This document shows positions 1 through 13,200 of a stretch of 64,000 bases of DNA, piece after piece; the first letter of the stretch is position 1; each line of letters starts with the position of its first letter. This stretch comes from Phoronis australis. Lineage: Eukaryota; Phoronida; Phoronidae. The DNA is taken from contig NMRA01000027.1 of assembly GCA_002633005.1 (NCBI GenBank), positions 1,484,581 through 1,548,580 on the forward strand. Direction: 5' to 3'. The notes beneath the pieces were generated by a model. The model was given only the letters and a program-made list of their open reading frames with translations. It had not been told where the DNA came from and did no database searches. The position numbers were made by a program, and so were the translations under genes.

Positions 1-566
1 ACTTACACAATTTCGTAAAGATCCTGCGAACGGTTTAGGAGATACAGCCACAGGCGCAAAAAAAAAAACTGCCACTAGAAGGTGCCACAGTAGCCGAAAT
101 CGTCGGAAAATCATCGTCAACCGTCCTCTACATATTAAGCATATACATGCCAATTTTCACAATCATCCTTTGAGTGGTTTGGTTGATAGAGGTGTGGACG
201 CACAAAAACAGACTTGAAAACACTAAAAATGGCCACTAGGTGGCGCAAACTATGTCGAATGCATCCAAAAATGGGAGGATAGCGTCATCTCACTAATAGG
301 TGCCTACAAACCAAATTTCATGAAAATCCGTTAAGGACTTTTGAAGATACAAAGGTAAGCGTAAAAAACTAAAATTGCCACTAGGGGGCACACCGGTAGT
401 CGGATCCGTCCGAAAGTTCGCACATGCCGTCCCATTCATGAATGGAACATATGTGCCAAATTTCATGAACGTATGTCAAAGGGTTTTGGAGATAGAGCAG
501 CGGACGCCGCCCGGACGGACGGAGATGACGGAATAATGCATCCACATATAAATATGTGGGCACATA
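1..566 (+). repeat. Modular pearl-like mobile repeat, 3' part
   Basis: This is the 3' portion of the commonest dispersed repeat in the window. It has successive modules whose cores are CCACTAGGTGGCGC (233) and CCACTAGGGGGCAC (378), 145 bp apart. A GGACGGAC-type tetranucleotide tract follows (about 503-523), then the terminal hairpin CACATATAAATATGTG and GTGGGCACAT. A tandem core of about 150-160 bp with an ACGG microsatellite matches what is known of 'pearl' elements (Helitron-related non-autonomous elements described in bivalves). Family assignment is by architecture only. The 5' end lies outside the window. Confidence 0.75.
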
Positions 567-1011
567 ATAAAATGACTCATTGCAGAAACGAAACAAATGC
601 AAATACCTACAAGAAATCTTCAAAAATGCAGGGTCACCAAATTAGTATTTCTGTGTAAGATTTCAAAACAACAGCAACTGGTCATGGCAAAATATGGATT
701 TTCACGGATTACTGAAAACACACTGCCAATTGAATTGATGGAAGTATTTTGAGAACTGAAAAATGTTGTTCTACAATCTCAGTTTTATGTTTTAATTTTA
801 TGTTTTAATACATTTTTTCCAGTTTAAAGATTTTCTTTGGTTGGCATCATTTTTTTCTCTTGATTTTGAGTACAAGTGAAGAGTACCTCAAATTTTAGCA
901 TTACAACACCTACAAAAGAAATTACTGACAGTTCTGTTTTAATTTGATGCCAAACATGTTGTTAAGAAAAAAAGAAAACAATATAAGGGGACCAAAAACT
1001 TCCTTTCTGAG
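567..1011. other. AT-rich spacer, no feature seen
   Basis: This is the 3' flank of the broken zinc-finger gene on the minus strand. I see no open frame, repeat or RNA gene in it. Confidence 0.4.
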
Positions 1012-2290
<1,279 letters not shown>

Positions 2291-2531
2291 AAGAACACAC
2301 AGAGATTTCAATTGCAATCTGTCTGAACAATGTGACACTGATAGTTTAAAGGGGAAACCAAGCGTTTTTGATGTTGCTAATACATTACAGGATGCTGTCA
2401 CAAATTTGAATGGCATCTTAAATAGTTAGATTCTCATTGACTTGGAGGATGAGAATTTCCATAACTTTTTCATGAGGGAAGTCTTTTCAGTACTCTTGTA
2501 TGGATGCTTATCTTCGCTGTTAAGTTTAAAC

Positions 2532-3047
2532 AAGAGCAATGCAGAGCGTTGAAATGCGCCCACGAATGCATCACAAATTGTGTGCTTTTAGGGTTGTTTA
2601 TTTGTGTCCTAAAAATGGCCACTAGATGGCGCAAAAACGTACAATCCACCCAAAAACGGAAACCTGTCATTGCTTCTTTAATAGAAAGCTATACACCAAA
2701 TTTCTTAGAAATCCGTCACGGAATTTCAAAAAACAAAGGAAAAAAGAATAAAATGAAATTGCCACTAGGGGACAGACTGTTCATTGGATATGCCTGAAAG
2801 TCGTCATTGCCTGTTGTTAGCTTCATATCAATACACTTACTATCCTGCAGTGGGTTTAGGAGATACAGCTATGAGAGCAAAACAAAAAACAAAACTACCA
2901 CTAGGAGGTGCAACAGTAGTCAAAGTTGTCATCGTCAATTGTCCTCTTCACACTAAGAACATATACGCCAATTTTCAAAACCATAGCATGGTTTGGTTGA
3001 TAGAGGGGTCGACGCCAAAAAACAGAATAGAATAGAAAATAAGAACA
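2532..3047 (+). repeat. Pearl-like modular repeat, 5' part
   Basis: It begins with the family's 5' end, AGAGCAATGCAGAGC followed by ATGCGCCCAC (2553-2562). The latter is the inverted complement of the 3' terminus GTGGGCGCAT seen in other copies. Cores follow at 2619 (CCACTAGATGGCGC), 2762 (degenerate CCACTAGGGGAC) and about 2898 (CCACTAGGAGGTGC). It runs into a second 5' end at 3048 without a 3' cap, so it is truncated or overlapped by the next copy. Confidence 0.7.
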
Positions 3048-5358
3048 AGAGCAACGCAGAGAGTTGAAATGCGCCCACAATTGCACCGCTTTTGGTATCC
3101 TTCTAGGGTTGTTTATTGGTACCATAAAGTGGCCAGTAGAGGGCATATATGTAGTATATTGTACTTTGCAAAATGGAAAGGCATGGTCATTGTCTCCTCA
3201 ATAGGCTAGGGGCAAAATGTGAGTGATCTTCATAATACAAGCACATCCTATACATCAGTTGCTTAAAGCACCACAGAAACATAGAATTAAAAACAAATTT
3301 ACCAACATACGAGATTAGCACAGCATTAGAATGCCAGAAACAAATTTCTACTTGGAACTTTTCCTTCATAGTCACAAAGTAACACAAAGTATACACCTGA
3401 AGACCTATGAAAATACAGAGGTCAATGTAAAATACTAAAATTGCCACTAGAGGCATACCGGTAGTCAGAATCATCCTAAAGTCGTCATCGTCCGTTGTCA
3501 ACATCACATAAATACACTTGCTAAATTTAGTAAAGATCCTGCAAACGGTTTGGGAAATATAGCCATGGGCGCAAAAAAAAACTGCCACTAGGATGCGCCA
3601 CAGTAATCAAAGTCACGGGAAATTCAGCGCCAACCGTCGTCTTCATAGTAAGAACATACATGCCAATTTTCACAATCATACTTATAGCGGTTTGGTTGAT
3701 AGAGGGGTGGACGCCGAAAAACAGACTCAAAAACAGTAAAAATGGCCACTGGGTGTCGCAAAATAGGTCGAATCTATCCGAAAACAGGATGATAGCGTCA
3801 TCGCACTAATAGGTGCCTACATACCAAATTTCATGAAAATCCGTTAAAGACTTGTGAAGATACAGAGGTAAACGTAAAAAAATAAAACTGCCACGAGGGG
3901 GCACACTGATAGGCGGATCCGTCCAAGTTGTCATCGTCTGTTGTTAACATCATATAAATACACTTATTAAATTTCGTAAAGATCCTGCGAACGGTTTAGG
4001 AGATACAGCCATAGGCGTAAAAAAAAAAAAAAAAAAATGCCACTAGGAGGCGCCACAGTAGTCCAAATCATCTGAAAATCATCGTCAACAGTCCTCTACA
4101 TAGTAAGCATATACATGCCAATTTTCACCATCATCCTTTGAGCGGTTTGGTTGATAGAGGGGTGGACGCACAAAAACAGACTCGAAAACACTAAAAATGG
4201 CCACCTGGTGGCGCAAACTATGTCGAATCCATCTGAAAATGGCAGGATAGCGTCATCTCACTAATAGGTGCCTACATACCAAATTTCATGAAAATCCGCT
4301 CAGGACTTTTGAAGATACAAAGGTAAGCGTAAAAAACTAAAATTGCCACTAGGGGGCACACCGGTAGTCGGATCCGTCCGAAAGTTCGCATATGCCGTCC
4401 CATTCATAAATGGAACATATGTGCTAAATTTCATGAACGTATGTCAAAGGGTTTTGGAGAAAAAGCAGCGGACGCCGGACGGACGCCGCCCGGACGGACG
4501 GACGGACAGATGGACGGAGATGACGGCATAATGCGTCCACATATAAATATGTGGGCACATAAAAATGGTCACTAGGTGGCGCAGAATACCTTGATTCCAT
4601 CCAAAAACGGGAGGATAGCATCAACTAACCAATAGATGCCCATATTTAAAATTTAATGAAAATCCGTTGAGGACCTTTGAAGATACAGATGTCAATGTAA
4701 AACTAAAATTGCCACCAGGGGGCACACCAGTAGTCAGATCTGTCCGAAAGTTGTCGTCGTCTGTTGTCATCATCATATAAATGTACTTACTAAATTTTAG
4801 TAAAGATCTTGCAATCAGTTTAGAAGATATAGCCATAGGCTCAAAAAACTGCCACTAGGAGGCACCACAGTAGTTGAAGTCGTCCGAAAATCATCGTCAA
4901 CCGTCCTCTTCATAGTAAGAACATACATGCCAATTTTCACAATCATGCTAAGGGCTGTCTGGTTGATAAAGGGGTGGACGCTAAAAAACAGACTCGAAAA
5001 CAGTAAAAATGGCCACTAGGTGGCGCAAACTATGTCAAATCCATCCGAAAATGGTCGGATGAAGTCGACTCACTAATAGATGCCTATATACCAATTTTTG
5101 TGAAAATATGTTGAGGACCTTTGAAGACACAGAGGTGAAAATAAAAAACTAAAATTGCCACTTGGGGGCACACCGGTAGTCGGATCTGTCCGAAAGTTTG
5201 CTCATGCCGTCCCATCCATGAAAGGAATACATGTGCAAAATTTCATGAACATACAATGTATGCAATCGGTTTTGGAGATAGAGCACCGGACGCCAGATGC
5301 ACGCCATCCGGACGGACGGAGATGGCGGCAAAATGAGTCCACATTATGTGGGCGCATA
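3048..5358 (+). repeat. Composite array of pearl-like modules
   Basis: It starts with another 5' end (about 3048) and a core at 3133 (CCAGTAGAGGGCAT). After an unrelated stretch (about 3160-3420), regular modules have cores at about 3444, 3585, 3746, 3891, 4040, 4201 and 4346. Next come an ACGG-rich tract (about 4467-4518) and a 3' cap hairpin ending at 4560. A further partial copy has cores at 4568, 4712, 4853, 5013 and 5158 and a cap ending near 5357. Spacings cycle through roughly 145, 141-149 and 160-161 bp, giving a three-module higher-order period of about 450 bp. At least two element copies are joined head to tail. Confidence 0.75.
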
Positions 5359-5958
5359 AAAATTGTGAAGTCCCAAGCTAAACGACCTAGACCTAAATTA
5401 GTGCTAAAAAGTGCAAAACCGACCAAAGTTGCATTATTGTAGTTTTGTAAGAAGGTGAGGCCTTATCTTCTCTTCAATTGGCAAGGGTTGATACCATCAA
5501 GCTAATAGGGGAAGTGCTCATAGGTTTTTCCAGCATGCATGAAGATGACTGCATCTTGACATTTAAATGAATCAATTGCTGCGGCGTTGGTGACCAGTCT
5601 CTTATTGTGGAAAGAAAGAAGGAATATTTGTAGATGTGAGGATTGTAATTTTGGCAGCTCCTGCGAGTTGTCCTAAGTAGTAGTATCTGATGATGAAATT
5701 GGAAAGCTGGCGTGTTGAATTATATAGAAGGTAGTGAGATGGCAAACTTTGCATCTGTTGGCCAAGGGATCCCAGCTTAGGGAACAAGGCATTTGGGTGT
5801 CACTAATCGTACTTCAAGTCTTGGTAAACAAAGCATTTATAATGCTTGTGATTCGATGTTTTTAAGAGTATCGATGACTTGATCTAGATCTTTAACTTCT
5901 TAATCAACCCTGATACTTAAAAAGAAGAACTAAAGCACATCAACAAAAAAATAAAAAA
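5359..5958. other. Spacer, no feature seen
   Basis: Unique-looking AT-rich DNA. The short open frames on both strands lack splice context or recognisable domains. Confidence 0.3.
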
Positions 5959-6131
5959 TTACCTTTTTGTAGCTCTTACCAATTTCACTGAATGATATGC
6001 AACTGAATCAAAAGGTAAACAAACAAGTGAAGTCAACTGAACAAAATTACAAGCACATGGCTTTTCTGTTCCATTTGCGAACATAACTGTGACAATCAGT
6101 TTACTGACAGCTGCTGATGTATCACTGTATT
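5959..6131 (-). CDS. Possible exon, unknown product
   Basis: A minus-strand open frame contains LIVTVMFANGTEKPCAC and SLVCLPFDSVAYHSVKL. It is preceded by a possible acceptor (AAAATACAG just after 6131) and has two possible donors, TTG|GTAAGA (near 5979) and AAAG|GTAATT (5959-5964). Its composition looks more protein-like than the surrounding open frames. No family was recognised and no partner exon was found. It lies about 1.1 kb downstream of the end of the homeodomain gene on the same strand, so it could be a further exon of that gene or belong to another. Chance is not excluded. Confidence 0.25.
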
Positions 6132-6508
6132 TTAAATTGATCTTTTCATTCTCCCATTTCATTTACAGTAATAGCAGGGGACATTCTTCATCACACCTAT
6201 TACCAAACTAATGGTGGACTTACGTGCCAGTTTTCAAAAACAAAAAATCCAGACTTGGCTGCAAGTGCAATGTTTAACTGGTAAATTTTACAACAGTACG
6301 CAATGTTTTTTAGGATCCCTCCTATTGTTTCAAGTAGTCACTAAACTTCGAGCAGTTTCCTTAATTTGATTTTATTTTGCCATACGCAGCTGTGCCTAGA
6401 AGATGAACAGTGGTTTTATAAATATCAACAATTACACTACATGTACCTTGTGTTTTTTGAAAAACGTGTGTGCCTACTTCTTCCAGTGAGTCAGTGCAAG
6501 TTTCTAAT

Positions 6509-7017
6509 CAGGGCTTGGAATGACCAATGACAAAAAAAGCGGAAACTTTTACGGCCCAAATTATGCGCGCTACCCAGCCTTGAAATGGTCGATGTGAACC
6601 TTTCCCCGACAAAAATCGGGAGGACTAAAAAAAAAAACGTTACCACCATCAGTAGCATGCGTCTGCGTCCTTTTAGCTCGTCCTTATCGTCCTTCCACTC
6701 CCAACCCACACATTTTTGGCTCCAGAGCCGTAGTATTTGTCGCCGCGGTTTGCAATAACACGAGACGCCATTGAAAATCCCACCACGCTTACCCAGATGC
6801 CCCAGCAATGTTGACAATTTACGTTCCTCCGAAACATAAAGAGCAACTTCCGATTTTTCGAGGTGAACGTCGTCGGCAACGCCGCGGTAAGAAAGGAATT
6901 TGCCGCGAAAATTTTATATCAAATCCGATTTTTTTACACGGAAATATTATAAAATGCGCGGAAAGAACATTTGAAAAAAGCGGAAATCGGCGTTTCCGCG
7001 GAAAATTCCAAGCCCTG
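6509..7017. mobile_element. MITE with 5-bp target duplication CTAAT
   Basis: It begins CAGGGCTTGGAAT and ends with the exact inverse complement, ATTCCAAGCCCTG. It is bounded on both sides by CTAAT (6504-6508 and 7018-7022). At 509 bp with no coding capacity it is a non-autonomous DNA transposon. CAG...CTG ends with a 5-bp target duplication fit some hAT-type families, but I am not certain of the superfamily. A diverged relative with the same right-end sequence (TTTCCGCGGACAATTCCAAG) ends near 12656. Confidence 0.8.
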
Positions 7018-7247
7018 CTAATCTCGTCGATACGCCAGCTTTAAAAAGGATAAAATACATAATGAGCTGTGTGGATCAAACACTGATTTCAGCAATGATC
7101 AAGTGATTGATTCACCTATTTTTGTCACCTGTACTGTAATTGATACAGGCATTCACACAGCAACACAATGATCTTCTCTACATATTTCTATCTGACTTGT
7201 ATAGTTTTTCAAAACAAATATATTGTAGGCGGTCCGATTCGCACCCA

Positions 7248-10200
7248 TCACAGGCCATAAAATATGTTGCATGTTTTCTCCAATCGTGTCTTGTGAAAGA
7301 CAACCCACTCCAGATTGTATACATTTGTTCGAGCGAGTTCTGAGAATGCTTCCGCCATACCGTTTCTGCATCTCAGCTGGAGACAAAAAATTACCTCTGA
7401 ACATCTCAGCCCGACCCTGTGTTCATCAGCTTGGGATGTAGACCTACCTGCCGTTTCCTCAGATACTTGCTCAACTGGTTCCTGGTCGGGTACTTGCTCT
7501 GCTGGTTCCTGGTCCGGTACTTGCTCTGCTGGTTCTTCCTCAGGAACTTGCTCTGCTGGTTCTTGCTCCACCTCCGACATGGGCGGTACTGACACCCTAC
7601 ATGTATCTTGTTTGTCCACTCTAGTTAAAATATCACAATTCTCATTTTACTAATATAAAGTTGTTACATGGCAGAGCTGATGCAAAACTTGTTTTATAAA
7701 CCTTCTGGGAATGAATGGGATTTTAAAATTCACCGTAGCACAGCTTTGATGACTATTTGATGCCGATGATGACTGCTTGTGTAGTTTGCTGCTTGTGCTT
7801 ACGAACTGACAAATCAAACATCTTCACTGAGGAAAAGGCAGTATTGAAGTTTTGGTCATCAACTGGACTTCCCAATTTTGTCGAGCTAAATTTAAATCAC
7901 CATTAAATGGCAACGTTGCTGTAACCTTTTTCAGTTTTTCACATTGCAACACTGTGTAGAAACAGTAACTTCATTCCTCTTGATCTATTTGACGTTCAGC
8001 GACCAAAATATGAATTCTCTTTATTTTTGTTTACTTGGCGTGGAATACATTTTAGCAGTCTTATAATACTTACTGAAAGTTGACTCCAAAAACTTTACAT
8101 AGTTGTTCTTGAGACGAATAGTTGAACGATTATTTCTGCAATTGGAATTCTACCACATGAAGTTGCTTTATCTCGGTTCCATTTTTACCAAAACCTGTGC
8201 TGTGTGTGACCTCAAAGTTAGTAACAACCAGTTCTGTATTAGCACAAGCGCACATGAAAATACTCTTTGATTGCTTGATACTTCACAATAATTATTATTT
8301 CTACTTATTATTGTCACAAAAATGTGAAGTCAGCAAAGCTCAGTGTAATACAGATGCTCATAAAACACTGAGTGGTTGGCAAAATGGTTATGTCGAAATC
8401 TGTACATTAGCTTTCAGTAAATACAGTCAAACCTCATTACATTGTTTTCTTCCAAAAGACTCTAGCCAACTGAACTATGTGCAAATTGATTTGGTTACAG
8501 TGAACCTCTGTTACACCGTAGGTTTCAGAAGGGTCCCAACAGAGTTCGTTGTAACCAGGTTAGACTGTACAAATCAATTAGAAATGCAATACCTCTGAAC
8601 ATAGAACTTAAGTCCATGGCTTTGGTCGAACTCCAGTATTTCTCTTAGTGTCTTATTGCCATAGGTAGCTGGACGCTTTATCGTTAAACCAGGCATATTT
8701 GTTTGAATCTTTACACTTCCTTCGTCCAGTTTCTTATATGGCACTGCCTGGGGTTTGCCAACTGCTGAACCTATCAAGGTGTTCATGACATTAAACGAAT
8801 ATCAGGGTAATGTGTTTGCATCATTGTTGATTAATACACTTATCATGTTTATGAGGAATATACATCGTTGCAGCTTCAAAGCAGAATCAAAGGCCTAATT
8901 CCACACTCTTCACTGTCTGACAGTTTAATTAATGTACATACACTTTCCAATGCATCACTAAGTTAATTTGCATCATCAAAACTCATGCTTTATACTTTTA
9001 AAACCACTTCTTTCATAGTAATGATGCTAACTGGCTAAGAATAGACTGGAATTATTCCCCCTGGCTATGAGAGCTCTAGCAAGTGAGGAACAACAACCAG
9101 ACTGAGTTGACCTCAAACAGTGACTCAGATTTGATGCAAGCACAGGTCTAAACATACCGGATTAGACACAAGTAGTGAGAGTGAGATCTTTCTCAGGGAA
9201 TATGATCGCTATGTATAACAAAGCCACATTGTTTTCGGAAAATTCAGATTATGAGGTAGAAGACTGGGGAGTCTAGAGACCGATTCATAACAGTATCGCA
9301 AATGATATCAAGTTGACTGCATTTGAACAACATGCAATGCGATAACCACGTCAATGAACAGAGGCTTGTGCATACATATCGCCGGGTCACATGTGACAGA
9401 TTGCCTGTGCTTTTTCACAAAATTGTTAATTATAGTTTAATTGGAGTTTTTTACTGTCTGTAATGGAGCCGCAACTTTACTGAATAACCACAACTATACA
9501 TACACAATCAGCTTCAACAGATAAGTGATACTGTTTGTCTGATTCAAGTTTTGACTCAACAATAAAAAATGTAGAATGATAAATAAAGTACCGTATTCGC
9601 CCAAATAACCACCCATGCCCCTATAAGCGCCCCCCAGGTGTTTTCAGACTTCGCTAAAATAAGCGCCCAGCACATGAACGTGAGTACGTGCGAAAAATGC
9701 CTTACCTATACAATCCTAAAATTCTACAGTAACACCTTCAATTTATCAATAATATCCGACAGTCCTGAGAAAACGATTGTGTGCAGAATTTGTAGACAAC
9801 GAGCCTCGCCGCTATGTTTAACTTGGTATTTAGCCTTGACTATACACTTCATTCTGCCGTGCCTCAAAACGAACACAAAAAGTTTTGCTGATCTTGCGAG
9901 GAATGTGTCCCACTATGGTCTGACCTTTCAGAACAGACGTAGTGTACTTGTCAACCGGATTGTATTGTAGATATTTCCCGCTTTCAAAAGGAATCTAAAT
10001 TTCTTTGAACACGTGAAAACAGCTAATCGAAGTCTAAGCGCTACATACATGTACCTGTCATCAAAGACATTAGTCGGGAACTATCCATTCATCAAACAGA
10101 TAGCATAGCATGGGCAAGAAATGAATATTGGTACTAATTTCCAACAGTTTCTAATAACTATAAAAAATATTTGCATTATTTTTAAGAGGGGTTGTTTGAT

Positions 10201-13200
10201 TAATCATTTTGGTGTTTTTAAGCCAAATGTCCGATACAAGAGCAATGCAGAGCATTGAAATGCGCCCACGAAAGCATCGCAAATGCTGTGCTTTTAAGGG
10301 GGTTTTGTTTGTATCATCGAAATGGCCACTAGATGGCACAAAATACATCGAATCCGTCTGAAAACCAGAAAATGTCATGATTTCTTTAAAAGAAAACTAT
10401 TTACCAAATTTCATTCAAATTCGTCGAGGAACTTCAGAGAAACGGAGGAAAACGAAAAAAAATGAAACTGCCACTAGGGGGAGCAGTGTTTGTCAGATCC
10501 GTCTAAAAGTCGTCGTCTTATCTTGTTAACTTCATATAAATACACGTTCTAAATTTAATAAAGATCCTGCAGAGGGCTTAGGAGATACAGGTATGGGTGC
10601 AAAAAAAAAACAAAGCCACCACTAGGAGGCGCCACAATACTCGAAGTCATCGGAAAATCATCATCAACTGCCCCCTTCATAGAAAGAACATACATGCCAA
10701 CTTTCACAATCATCCTTAGAGTGGTTTGGTTGGCAGAGGGACGGACACCAAAAAACAGACTTGAAAACAACAAAAATGACCACTGGGTGGCGCAAACTAC
10801 GAATACATCCGAAAACGAGAAGATAGCTTCATCTCACTTAATAGATGTCTATGTGCCAAATTTTATGGAAATCCGTTGAGGACCTTTGAAGATACTGAGG
10901 TAAATGTAACAAACTAAAACTGCCACTAGGGGGCACACCGGTACACCGATCTGTTTGAAAGTCGTCGTCGTCTGTTGTCAATTTCACTTAAATATATTAG
11001 CTAAATTTAATAAAGATCCTGTGGAACATTTAGGAGATACAGCCATGGGCACAAAAACAAACAAAACTGCCACTAGGAGGTGCCACTGTATTTGAAATCG
11101 TCGGAAAATCATCGTCGCCTGTCTTTCTCATAGTAAGAAGTAAACATACATGCCAATTTTCACAATCATCCTTTGAGCGGCTTGGTTGATAGAGGGGTGG
11201 ACTCGTAAAAATGGCCACTAGGTGGCGCCAACTACGTCAAATCCATCTGAAAAGGAAAGGATAGCGCCATCTCACTAATAGGTGCCTATATACCAAAATT
11301 TAGGAAAATCCGTTCAAAACTTTTTAAGATACAGAGGTAAACGTAACGAACTAAAATTGCCAATAGAGGGCACACCAGTAGTCAGATCCGTCTGAAAGTT
11401 CGCTCATGCCGTCCTATCCATGGAAGGAACAAATGTACAAAATTTCATGAACATACGTCAAGGCGTTTTGGAGATAGAGCAACAGATGCCGGACGGACGC
11501 CGGACGGACGCCGGACGGACACCGGAAGGATGCGGTACGGACGGAGATGACGGCCTAAATCATTAATGCGTCCACATATAAATATGTGGGTGCATAAAAA
11601 GAAAAGACGAAAACCTGTGGCTCAATTACCCCAACTGTTAGCATGGAAAAATGAAAGTCAAAAATAACATATCTTCAAACTATAGAATGCATCAATCACA
11701 ATCCTAAGTTGGCCAAACTTTTCAGTTTCAAACAGTAATTACAGGAGTTAATTGTTCATAAGCCACACTGGTGTAGAAGAAACTATGTGACAAGAAATAA
11801 CTACCAGGACTCTGAAAATAGGCTGGCAGAATTTGTAAGCAATGGCTAAGAGCAATCAGATCATTCAGAATCTGTCATGTGGCCTCTTCTCTCGAACTGC
11901 AAAACTTGAGTCACAAAATAGAACACAAAAAATGACAAAATAAATTGAAACACATAAAAGGCAATTTAAAACAAATTTGCAGTAACAAAAATAGCACTTT
12001 GTATCCTATTTCGGCGGCACGTAGAAAATCGCACTCAGGCGGTCAGGCCTAGCACTAGCAGCAAATGGCAACAGGCGTGCATGCGGGATCAAACAAAGGA
12101 ATTTCATACATCACTCACATCCCACGATTCCAATCTCATGAATAACCGGTTACGGTTGAATTTCCTTTCATCGTTTTCAGTCGGTCCTCCGACTCCAACT
12201 TAGTCTCTCTCAAAGTTTACAGAGCACAAACCTTGGTTTGTTTAGACACTGGCCGTTTGTTTTATCCACATTCCCCACGAAATATTCAGTCTAATCTACG
12301 CTCCACGCATTTTTGACCACAGAATCGCACTATTTGTCATCGCGATTTCATACCAAATGCAGACGCCTTTGATGAACCACACTATCCTAGGCACAGGCAC
12401 TTGAATTTATCTGTTCCTCGATTGCCACTGACGTTACTCACTACTAAGTTTCTTATATATGGTTACGAGTCATAGGGAAATTCGAGCGCCTGTGATTCAC
12501 AATTACAATTTTTGTTCCTACGCCGTCGTGAGAAACCAATTTACCATGATAATTTCATGGCAAATCCGATTTTTCCACAGAAATATAACAAAAATACGCA
12601 GATCGAATAAGAAAAAAAGCAGAAATCCGCGTTTCCGCGGACAATTCCAAGCCTTGAATTTAGCAGTAAAGTTTGATAGCAATACACCACGATTTTGTAG
12701 AAAACTCTTTCATAGGTTACGGATACGGCATAGAGCATAAATATGATGAATCTTAGCTTTCGATTGCACCTGTTTCGGAGACCAGGTTTCAACTGACTTG
12801 GGTTACAAGCGCCTCCCCTGAAACAAATTTTTCTAAGCGCCCTGGGCAGTTATTAAGGCGAATACGGTAAACAAAAAACAAAACATATACTCACTGTACA
12901 AGGTTTTGAAAATAGTTCGAATGACCCGGGAATTAGACTGCTTTGGAGGTACAACAGACATTCCTGCAAAGAAAAATAACCATCACTCAAACAGGGCTAT
13001 ACTTGGCCAGTCGCCAATGTGAGTGAAAGTGCTTCTGGGCAAGTAGAAATTGTCTTTCCGGTTGCCCAGGTGGCGAGCGAATTTTCAAAGCTCAAAAGCA
13101 CTCTATCGTTTCCCAGATGAACATGAATAAATTTTCTCCTCCTTGTGCTGTTTTCATCATGAAAACAAAGGTTCAGTTTGGTCAGCGTGACGATTCTCCG

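Noticed and set aside
3444-5358. CRISPR array
   Set aside because: Spacings are regular, but the whole module is repeated rather than unique spacers, and the DNA is eukaryotic.
7153-7404. Alternative last exon of the homeodomain gene in another frame
   Set aside because: A 66-bp intron would be needed. The collinear frame to the stop at 7248 is simpler, so this is only noted as an alternative.
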